From the NCBI GenBank assembly GCA_013811975.1, contig JACCUF010000207.1, positions 1 to 6,955 on the forward strand: 6,955 nucleotides of DNA, given 5' to 3'. Of this stretch, positions 1 through 6,955 are shown piece by piece. Source of the stretch: Geodermatophilaceae bacterium. GTDB taxonomy: Bacteria; Actinomycetota; Actinomycetes; Mycobacteriales; Geodermatophilaceae. Within the stretch, counting starts at the first letter, position 1. Each line of letters starts with the position of its first letter. Both the position numbers and the translations under genes were made by a program. The notes beneath the pieces are model-generated. The model was not told the DNA's origin. It saw nothing but the letters and a program-made list of their open reading frames with translations, and made no database searches.

Positions 1-2013
<2,013 letters not shown>

Positions 2014-2032
2014 GGCGACAGTCGGCTGCGGC

Positions 2033-2242
2033 TCAGACCCCTGCGCCCTGTGGCCGACGAGAGGAGATGACCCGGCCGTTGGGCAGGATCTCGCCGTTGT
2101 CTTCGAAGAGAACCACGCCGTTGCACAACAGGCTCCACCCCTGTTCAGGGTGGCTGTGCACGACGTGGGCGGCGTCACGCCCGGCGCTGTCCGCTGAGGG
2201 ACAGCCGGGCTGGTGGGGGCACATGGCGTTCGTCGTACTCAC
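2033..2242 (-). CDS. Small actinobacterial protein, DUF5999-like
   Basis: This 69-residue protein has the core HPEQGWSLLCNGVVLFEDNG followed by LPNGR, and an N-terminal CPHQPGCPSAD block. The pattern matches my recollection of the uncharacterised actinobacterial family DUF5999, common in Streptomyces and relatives. Its function is unknown. The three cysteines and histidines near the N-terminus could bind a metal, but that is inference. I chose the GTG at 2240-2242 because AGGA lies just upstream of it. An ATG at 2222-2224 would give MCPHQPGCP, a start often seen in relatives, but it lacks a nearby ribosome binding site. It stands alone, convergent with gcvP. There is no signal peptide or membrane segment. 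The gene is very probably real; the family name rests on memory. Confidence 0.8.
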   Translation of the reverse strand: MSTTNAMCPHQPGCPSADSAGRDAAHVVHSHPEQGWSLLCNGVVLFEDNGEILPNGRVISSRRPQGAGV

Positions 2243-2508
2243 TCTTTCCTACTTCTTCAATCGTGCGGTTCGTGCCAGCGGGAAAGCCGCAAACACAGGG
2301 TGACGCAGATGGTTCTGAATCCAGCCTAGGTGACATCAGCAAGTCGTCACCAAAGCGGGTGGTAAGTGTGCACAACGATCTGATCACGGGCGATGCTGAA
2401 AACAATGCACTCTCTGACAACGGCTGAGCTGAATCGGTTCCATCGCAGCCGAGGCGTTCACCGTGGACTAACGAGACAACCCGCCGGAGGTGACTCTTTG
2501 GCTGATCC
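2243..2508. other. Non-coding gap with GGTGAC inverted repeat
   Basis: These 266 bp hold no recognisable gene on either strand. They form the 5' region of the DUF5999 gene and the 3' region of coaA. GGTGAC occurs at 2299-2304 and 2329-2334, and its complement GTCACC at 2346-2351. The last two form a 6-bp inverted repeat around an 11-nt loop. No T-run follows, so this is not an evident intrinsic terminator. A GGAGG at 2486-2490 precedes a TTG at 2498-2500, but the frame it opens only runs antisense through coaA. Confidence 0.4.
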
Positions 2509-3491
2509 TCAGATTTTGCGCAGCAGGACTCTGCGGACCGAGTGGTCACCGGCCTTGTGCAGGATCAGTTTCGCCCGCGAGCGGGTGGGGGCGATGTTCT
2601 GGACCAGGTTTGGGGCGTTGGTCCCGGCCCACATCGTCTCCGCGGTGGCCACGGCCTGGGCCTCGTTCAGTCGAGCATATTGATGGAAGTAGGACTTCTG
2701 GTCCTGAAAGGCGGTCGAGCGCAGGGTGAGGAAACGTTCGACGTACCACCGCCGGACGTCGTTCTCGGCGGCATCGACGAAGACCGAGAAGTCGAAGAAG
2801 TCGGACAGGAAGATCCCGGGGACGCGGCCGTCGGTTCGGGCGCCGGCCTGTAGGACGTTGAGGCCCTCCAGGATCAGGATGTCCGGACTCTCGATGGGCG
2901 TGCCCGCCCCGGGCACGACGTCGTAGATCAGATGCGAGTACACCGGGGCCACGACCGACGCTGCGCCGGACTTCACCTCCGACAGGAAGCGAACCAGCCG
3001 GCGCCGGTCGTAGGTTTCGGGGAAACCCTTACGGCTTGGTGCAAGATTCCCCGCTCACTGAGGGCAGCGTTGGGATAGAGAAAGCCGTCGCTGGTGACCA
3101 ATTCGACCTTCGGGTGGTCCGGCCATCGTGATAACAGGGCTTGCAGGATCCGCGCGGTGGTGCTCTTGCCCACGGCGACGCTGCCGGCCACGGCGATCAC
3201 GAAGGGCACCTTTGCCTCCCCGGATCCCAGGAATCGCGACTGGGCCGACCAGAGGTCGGCCACGGTGGCGACGTAGAGATTGAGCAATCGCGACAGCGGG
3301 AGGTACACGGTGGCCACCTCAGCGGTATCCACCGTGTCCCCAAGTCCACGCAACCGGGTGATTTCCTCCGGTGCGAGCGGCAGCGGAGTGCTGGCCGCCA
3401 GGGCACGCCAGCTCGCCCGATCGAAACTCACGAACGGGGAGGGGGTCCCATTGCCCGGTTTGGCCACCGGTTCATGATGCGCTGCACACAC
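2509..3491 (-). pseudogene. coaA: Type I pantothenate kinase, frameshifted by an apparent 5-nt insertion
   Basis: Pantothenate kinase phosphorylates pantothenate with ATP, the first step of coenzyme A synthesis, in the cytoplasm. The first part (3491 to about 3039) carries the type I N-terminus (SPFVSFDR, VYLPLSRLLNLYVA), the Walker A motif GSVAVGKST (GSVAVGKS at 3162-3185) and VTSDGFLYPNA. The second part (about 3033 to 2509), in another frame, has KGFPETYDRRRLVRFLSEVK, VYSHLIYDVVPG, PDILILEGLNVLQ, SDFFDFSVFVDA and the C-terminus VLLRKI. Known relatives read R(G/N)LMHRKGFPE at the break; here ILH is followed by bases coding QAVR. Removing five bases (3034-3038) restores ILHRKGFPETYD and a single 325-residue protein, close to the roughly 312 residues of the mycobacterial enzyme. 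As read, translation ends at 2973 after 172 residues, before most of the substrate-binding half. Start chosen: GTG at 3489-3491 behind GGAGG; an upstream TTG at 3512 is in frame but lacks a ribosome binding site. A sequencing error is possible but unusual in size. Confidence 0.9.
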
Positions 3492-3497
3492 ATGTGA

Positions 3498-3502
3498 CCT
3501 CC
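3498..3502 (-). promoter_or_regulatory. Ribosome binding site of coaA
   Basis: GGAGG on the minus strand, six bases before the GTG at 3489-3491. It decides the start, since the frame is open upstream to a TTG at 3512 that would include this site inside the gene. Confidence 0.7.
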
Positions 3503-3572
3503 GGTCGGGCAACGCTCACTTGATGAGGCCAGCCGCCCCCGAGGCGTGTCTCGACGCGGCTAAGGTGCCACC

Positions 3573-4361
3573 GTGACCGACAGCGCAACCCTGCACAAAG
3601 TCGAGCAGTACTACGACGCTGCTCCGCGCAGCGACGCGCGGGCCGAGGAGATCGGTTCGTTGACCTTGTTCGTGGGGACCGGGCCATGGTCCTACTACGC
3701 GCGACCACGGCTCGGGGCGGCCACCGTAAAGCCGGAGGATGTCGAGCGAGCGTGCGCACGTATGCGTGAGCTGAATGTGCCGCGGGCCTTCGAGTGGGTA
3801 GCCGAAACCGCGCGATCCATGCGGGCCGCGGCTACCCGGTCCGGTCTATCTGTCGTGGATGGCCCGCTCCTGGTCGTTGCCGATCCGGTTGACGTGATGT
3901 TGCCCGGAGGCGTACGGCTGTTCCTGGTCGGGGCCGACGAGCCGAGGTTGGAGGACTACCTGCAGCTAGCCGCGCAGGCATTTTCGGAGGCCGATGACAC
4001 CGACGGCCCGGGCAGGCCGATGCCGAATCCAACAGATGCTGCCGTGACGCATCTGCGGACCAGGATCGGTGATGGCCGCACCGTGCTGATGGCGGCGATG
4101 TCAGGGGATCGGGTGCTGGCGGTGGGCTCCCATCATCCGGTCGTCGTGGGGGAGGAGGTCATCTCCGAGATCGTCGGCGTGGGCACCCTGCCTGACTACC
4201 GGGGCCGGGGACTCGGGGCGGCGGTCACCGCTGCGTTGGTTGCCGACGCACGGCAGGAGTGTTCGCTGGTGTTTCTCTCGGCCGGCGACGATGACTCGGC
4301 CAGGGTGTACGAGCGGGTCGGCTTCGCCCAGGTGGGCACCGCCTGCCTCGCCTCGGGATGA
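3573..4361 (+). CDS. GNAT-family N-acetyltransferase
   Basis: This 262-residue cytoplasmic protein carries a GNAT acetyltransferase domain in its C-terminal half (about residues 110-260). The acetyl-CoA pyrophosphate-binding loop is visible as YRGRGLG (R210-G215) after the strand SEIVGVGTLPD. The closing VYERVGF contains Tyr246, in the position of the usual general-acid tyrosine. Residues 1-105 are not recognisable as a named domain but fit the N-terminal half seen in longer, two-lobed GNAT proteins. The substrate cannot be told from the sequence. The GTG start is preceded by AAGG (3562-3565) at seven bases. The gene is divergent from coaA, with 81 bp between the start codons that must hold both promoters. 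No truncation or frameshift is seen. It ends just before the decayed region that begins at about 4380. Confidence 0.88.
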   Translation: MTDSATLHKVEQYYDAAPRSDARAEEIGSLTLFVGTGPWSYYARPRLGAATVKPEDVERACARMRELNVPRAFEWVAETARSMRAAATRSGLSVVDGPLLVVADPVDVMLPGGVRLFLVGADEPRLEDYLQLAAQAFSEADDTDGPGRPMPNPTDAAVTHLRTRIGDGRTVLMAAMSGDRVLAVGSHHPVVVGEEVISEIVGVGTLPDYRGRGLGAAVTAALVADARQECSLVFLSAGDDDSARVYERVGFAQVGTACLASG

Positions 4362-4433
4362 CCCCCGCCTAAGAAAACGAGCGGTCAGCGCCACTGGCAC
4401 CATGTCCGATCCGGTCACGCCTAGGACTGGAGG

Positions 4434-4795
4434 AGTCTTCGGGAAGACGAGAACCGTCTCACTCTTCAGCCCTGGTGTGCTGGGGGTCGTCGGAGGCGTA
4501 GTCGTGTCTCCGACCAGCATCTCGATGTAGGTGTAGCACCCGGCAACCTGGACCTTGTAGCCCGCGGTCTTGTAGACCCCGTCCCCGTTCGCGGTGATCG
4601 AGCCGCGCGATGCAACCGGAGCGTTGGTCCAAACCACACCCTCGCAGGTCGGAGCACCGGAGCTGGCAGCCTCGGTGCTACCGGGCCGAGCAGGGTCCAG
4701 TTGACCAGACCCTTGTACGAGCCTGAGCCGAAGACCTTGATGTCGTCGGTGATGGTGTCGCCGACGTTCGCGGTCTGCTTGGAGATCTGCGTAGT
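4434..4795 (-). repeat. Surface-protein repeat unit 2 (about 362 bp, frameshifted)
   Basis: The second repeat unit. The segment at 4437-4463, coding the ETVLVFPK end, closely matches the one starting at 4799, 362 bp away. The length is not a multiple of three, consistent with the frame change near 4680. A Thr/Pro-rich linker (TTPPTTPSTPG) replaces the different linker of unit 1. Confidence 0.7.
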
Positions 4796-5146
4796 CACCT
4801 TCGGGAAGACCAGAACCGTTTCACTGGATCGTCCCCGCATGCTGGGACCAACCGGAGGCACCGTGTTCAGCGTCTCCGAGTAGGTGTAGCAGCCGGCGAC
4901 CAGGACCGTGAATGGCGCGGTCGTGTAGGTCCCGTCCCCGTCCACCTCGACCTCGAAGGTCCCGGCAACAGGGGCGTTGGTGTAGTCAACGCCGACGCAG
5001 GTCGCAGCCGCCGGTGAGCCCAACGGCGCTACCGGTCCGTAGAGCACGGAGGTAACCGTGCCTTCGAAGCCGTTCGAGCCGGTGACCGTGATGTCGTCGG
5101 TGATGGTGTCACCGGCGTTGGCGTTCTGCTTGTTGATCTGTTCAGT
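4796..5146 (-). repeat. Surface-protein repeat unit 1 (351 bp)
   Basis: The first of two direct tandem repeats, measured from the codon for T in TEQINKQ to the one before the equivalent TTQISKQ. The 20-base stretch at 5091-5110 is identical to 4740-4759 in unit 2, exactly 351 bp (117 codons) away. The unit has an intact reading frame. Confidence 0.8.
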
Positions 5147-5189
5147 GTCGTCATTAGGTCCCTTAGCCCATGTCAGGGGAGCCCAGCTG

Positions 5190-5223
5190 CGTATTGACAT
5201 AATGTCGCTTATCGGCGTTACGA
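5190..5223. other. AT-richer segment with TTGACATAATGTC palindrome
   Basis: GACATAATGTC (5196-5206) is a perfect 5-bp inverted repeat around a central A, inside a short stretch of lower GC than its surroundings. It lies between the surface-protein and VapC remnants. It also contains TTGACA (5194-5199), a consensus -35 box, with TACGAT 19 bases further on, but no plus-strand gene follows. It may be an old recombination or transposon-end sequence. No transposase or recombinase gene is present, so the call is tentative. Confidence 0.3.
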
Positions 5224-5236
5224 TCCGCCAGCGGCC

Positions 5237-5431
5237 TCAGCGCTGAACGAGTAGGCGAACACCCGCTGTCCGGCAGGCGGCGGTGAGTTTGCCGTCCGTG
5301 GTGGCAAGTGGCGCGGCTAACCGCTCGGCGAGGACGAGGTAGGCGGCGTCATAGGCGCTGAGGGTCTCGTCGGTGGCCTCGTCGTCGAAGCACCAGGCCA
5401 TCGCGACCGACGCGTCGATGACTATGGGCAC
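5237..5431 (-). pseudogene. VapC-like PIN-domain toxin with internal deletion
   Basis: VapC toxins are Mg-dependent ribonucleases of about 130 residues that use three or four acidic residues. Here only 64 codons remain. The N-terminal strand VIDASVAMAWCFDDEAT (Asp6) is followed directly by SAYDAAYLVLAERL and PLATTDGKL (Asp28, Asp46), which are the C-terminal part of a PIN domain. About 65-70 residues of the middle, including the usual central acidic residue, are absent. The join lies near 5360-5366 and keeps the frame. The GTG at 5429-5431 was probably the original start, since VapC proteins begin with similar short leaders before VIDAS. The upstream neighbour is a LOG fragment rather than a VapB antitoxin gene, and I see no antitoxin in any frame. 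Almost certainly inactive. Confidence 0.75.
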
Positions 5432-5604
5432 CTCTCCCCCGCCGGCCAGAACGGCATCGGCCAGAACTCCCATCAGTCCAACGTGCCCGCCGCCGTACAC
5501 AGACCATGGCCCCGCAGGGCAAGCTCCGACCCGAAGAGCACGGCTGCCTGAGAGTGAGCCGGGTCCAGGCCACGCGATGCACCAGTGAACACACAAACCC
5601 GCAT
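5432..5604 (-). pseudogene. 5' fragment of a LOG-family (TIGR00730) phosphoribohydrolase, frameshifted
   Basis: LOG proteins cleave nucleoside 5'-monophosphates (cytokinin riboside monophosphates in the best-known cases) and are about 180-200 residues long. From the ATG at 5602-5604, the first 35 codons read MRVCVFTGASRGLDPAHSQA then AVLFGSELALRGHGL, the Rossmann-like N-terminus. The frame then meets a stop at 5473-5475. One base short at 5499/5500 (CTG-TGT where CTG-GTG is expected) moves the continuation VYGGGHVGLMGVLADAVLAG into another frame. The sequence then stops being LOG-like at GGGEV and becomes VapC. The PGGxGTxxE catalytic motif lies beyond the cut and is missing. A good ribosome binding site (GGGGG eight bases before the ATG) survives. 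It is divergent from the thioesterase gene, 50 bp apart. Confidence 0.82.
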
Positions 5605-5654
5605 GCCAGCGACCCCCTTGCCTCGATGTGTCCTGACCTTCCTACCCTGCACAG

Positions 5655-6473
5655 GTGGGCGAGACGTTCTTCACCGTCGACAGCGGACCGGACGGCGATT
5701 GGTTCGCACCGACCGAACACGCCCGAGGCCCGTGGGATGCCCGGGCATGCCACGCCGGGCCACCCACCGGCCTGTTGGCTCGGGCCGTCGAGACTGCCGC
5801 ACCTGGGCATCGTCTGACTCGGCTCACCGTCGAGCTGATCCGCCCGGTGCCACTCGCCGGCTTCCGGATCAGCGCCACAGTCGTCCGGTCCGGGCGCGTC
5901 GTGGCCTCAACGCGGGCCGAACTTGTCGATCAGAACGCAACGGTGTGCGCGTACGCCCACGGGACGCACGTCGTGTCGTCGTCCGAGCCGGTGCTGCGGC
6001 AATCCTTCGGTCCCGACGACGAAAGCCCACCCCGGTTGGCCGACGCAACACCCGGCACCTTCCCGATCACTCGGAGCGCGCACGACCTGCCCGGGTTCTG
6101 CACCGATGGTTCGGTGGAGGTCGCCTACCCCGTCGGGCAGGATCAGGCACCTGGGCCGACCACGCTCTGGATGAGGACCATCGCGCTGTTGCCCGACGAA
6201 ACCCCGTCGCCGTTTCAGCGCATCTGCCCGCTCGCTGACTGCGGCAACGCGTTCAGCAGGTACGCCGAGCCATGGGTGACCCAATTCCTCAACGCCGACC
6301 TGACCATCTATCTGCACCGCGATCCGGTGGGACACTGGCTCGGGTCGAAGGTCACGGCGGACTGGCACCCCAACGGTGTGGGGATCAGCGATGCGCTGCT
6401 CTTCGACGAGCAGGGGACGGTCGGGCGCGCAATGCAGACCCTGGTGCTCCGCCGCGCAGCGGCCCCCGCATGA
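5655..6473 (+). CDS. Acyl-CoA thioesterase, double-hotdog (TesB-like) family
   Basis: This 272-residue cytoplasmic protein probably hydrolyses acyl-CoA thioesters; its chain-length preference cannot be read. The N-terminal hotdog (about 1-110) has the family's GPPTGLLARAVE helix and LTRLTVELIRPVPLAGF strand. The C-terminal hotdog (about 140-268) has QFLNADLTIYLHRDPVGHW, GVGISDALLFDEQG and GRAMQTLVLR. By analogy with TesB, Asp215, Ser245 and Gln261 are candidate catalytic residues. The GTG start at 5655 gives MGETFFTVDSG. The ribosome binding site is weak, so a leaderless or different start is possible, but no better one is seen before the conserved part. It is followed after 12 bp by the DUF998 gene in the same frame, suggesting co-transcription. 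No damage is seen, unlike the remnants just upstream. Confidence 0.86.
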   Translation: MGETFFTVDSGPDGDWFAPTEHARGPWDARACHAGPPTGLLARAVETAAPGHRLTRLTVELIRPVPLAGFRISATVVRSGRVVASTRAELVDQNATVCAYAHGTHVVSSSEPVLRQSFGPDDESPPRLADATPGTFPITRSAHDLPGFCTDGSVEVAYPVGQDQAPGPTTLWMRTIALLPDETPSPFQRICPLADCGNAFSRYAEPWVTQFLNADLTIYLHRDPVGHWLGSKVTADWHPNGVGISDALLFDEQGTVGRAMQTLVLRRAAAPA

Positions 6474-6485
6474 CACGATGAAGGC

Positions 6486-6955
6486 GTGGCCGATATCTCG
6501 GGTCGTCACAGCGTCTCGACCGGACGCGTACTGGACGCCGCTCTGCTGGCCATGATCGCGGGGACGCTCTCCATTGTTGCGATCCAGGTGGCCGGCGACG
6601 ACTGGTTCCCACCAGAGGTATCGATCAGCCAGTACGGCGTCGGAGAGTACGGCTGGATGCTCACCACGACCCTGCTGCTGCTAGCCGTCACTTCGGCTCT
6701 ACTGCTCTGGGGGGCGCATCGGCTGGCTGTGGCTCGGAGCTGGCCGGTCATCCTCCCGTGGACGGTATGGATCATTGCCTTGATCGTTATGGCCTTCGTC
6801 CCGACAAACGAATGGCCCGAGCCGTTGACCCTGACCGGGCAGGTTCATCAAGCCGCCGCCGTCTGCGGGCTCTTCGCCGCCCCCATCGGAGCGGTGCTGA
6901 TGGTCGGACTGGGCACCCGCAGCGCGCCCGACACGGTCGGCAAACGGGCCCGGAC
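6486..6955 (+). CDS. DUF998-like integral membrane protein; 3' partial
   Basis: The frame is open from the GTG at 6486-6488 to the window end, 156 codons without a stop. Four hydrophobic segments are visible at about residues 14-36, 54-82, 88-109 and 123-146. The loops SISQYGVGEYGWM and the later FVPTN with LTLTGQVHQAAA match the pattern I associate with DUF998, uncharacterised bacterial membrane proteins of about 200 residues with six helices. The C-terminal part is cut by the window. The frame has a stop (that of the thioesterase) only 12 bp upstream, so GTG 6486 is the only early start. AAGG at 6481-6484 is too close to be a good ribosome binding site, which suggests translational coupling to the thioesterase. 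The function is unknown. A DUF998 match is likely but was not tested. Confidence 0.75.
   Translation, partial: MADISGRHSVSTGRVLDAALLAMIAGTLSIVAIQVAGDDWFPPEVSISQYGVGEYGWMLTTTLLLLAVTSALLLWGAHRLAVARSWPVILPWTVWIIALIVMAFVPTNEWPEPLTLTGQVHQAAAVCGLFAAPIGAVLMVGLGTRSAPDTVGKRAR

Larger units (their letters stand above)
4380..5200 (-). pseudogene. Remnant of a repeat-containing secreted surface protein with degenerate sorting motif
   Basis: Two tandem repeats of about 117-120 residues are readable. Each has (T/I)xKQxAN(V/A)GDTITDDI, a GPVAP segment, (C)xGV..TNAPV, VAGCYTY and SETVLVFPK. Such repeats are typical of actinobacterial wall-attached proteins, with two conserved cysteines per repeat that could pair; no precise family name is offered. 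The first repeat and half of the second share one frame. Near 4679-4681 the frame changes, equivalent to a 1-nt loss, and the rest (TNAPVASRGS, VAGCYTYIEM) continues in another. The end reads PPVLGVTGSDMVPVALTA, which resembles an LPxTG sorting signal decayed to LGVTG (4410-4424). The hydrophobic helix and basic tail that should follow are missing, and the open frame runs on antisense into the GNAT gene. No signal peptide precedes the first repeat; MSIRSWAPLTW looks like unrelated sequence. I judge it a non-functional fragment. Both limits are approximate. Confidence 0.8.

Noticed and set aside
2021..2058. GTCGGC/GCCGAC inverted repeat as a shared terminator for gcvP and the DUF5999 gene
   Set aside because: The loop is 26 bases, there is no T-run on either strand, and one arm lies inside the DUF5999 coding sequence.
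2393..2683. Possible plus-strand gene with GGAGG and TTG start at 2498
   Set aside because: Beyond the ribosome-binding-like site it only runs antisense through the conserved coaA 3' end and shows no protein character. At most it is a fossil start.
2973..3060. Programmed ribosomal frameshift in coaA
   Set aside because: There is no slippery heptamer at the change of frame, CoaA is not known to use frameshifting, and a -1 shift would leave two extra residues at a conserved ungapped site.
4101..4379. Extension of the surface-protein frame into the GNAT gene
   Set aside because: The sequence past VALTA is antisense to the conserved GNAT C-terminal domain and has no surface-protein features.
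4434..5146. CRISPR array
   Set aside because: The repeats are long coding units of about 117 residues, not short repeats with spacers.
5349..5810. 153-codon minus-strand frame and plus-strand frames at 5373-5588 and 5585-6238
   Set aside because: These are Arg/Pro/Gly-rich shadows of the LOG, VapC and thioesterase sequences, with no motifs.
5655..6955. Thioesterase and DUF998 as one fused protein with a read-through TGA
   Set aside because: They share a frame, but the thioesterase ends at its normal C-terminus and the next gene has its own start. Nothing supports read-through.

Overview
The window is high-GC DNA with GTG/TTG starts and GGAGG-type ribosome binding sites. It almost certainly comes from an actinomycete (Actinomycetota). 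The DUF5999 small protein, the mycobacterial-like CoaA and the surface-protein repeats all fit this. A relationship to the Propionibacteriales is only an impression and was not tested.

Layout. 1-2013 (+) is the C-terminal two thirds of glycine dehydrogenase (gcvP), cut by the window start. It converges on a small DUF5999-type protein (2033-2242, -). After about 265 bp with no recognisable gene comes a type I pantothenate kinase gene, coaA (2509-3491, -), which is broken by what looks like a 5-nt insertion. Divergent from coaA is an intact GNAT acetyltransferase (3573-4361, +). From 4380 to 5604 all recognisable coding sequence lies on the minus strand and all of it is degraded: a two-repeat remnant of a secreted surface protein with a decayed sorting motif, a VapC-like PIN toxin lacking its middle, and the first third of a LOG-family phosphoribohydrolase. 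The LOG piece carries a 1-nt deletion and runs directly into the VapC piece. At 5655 intact genes resume: a double-hotdog acyl-CoA thioesterase (5655-6473, +), followed 12 nt later by a DUF998-type membrane protein that runs off the window end.

The genes do not form one pathway. GcvP and CoaA are housekeeping functions (glycine cleavage and the first step of CoA synthesis), and the GNAT and thioesterase proteins both use acyl-CoA substrates, but there is no multi-gene operon beyond the thioesterase-DUF998 pair.

The notable content is decay rather than a new functional system. There is a broken copy of a normally important gene (coaA), and a roughly 1.2-kb stretch of gene remnants with at least two frameshifts, one internal deletion and one chimeric junction. 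An unusual AT-richer TTGACATAATGTC palindrome sits between the surface-protein and VapC remnants and may mark an old recombination point. I found no CRISPR array, tRNA, rRNA, transposase or convincing intrinsic terminator.
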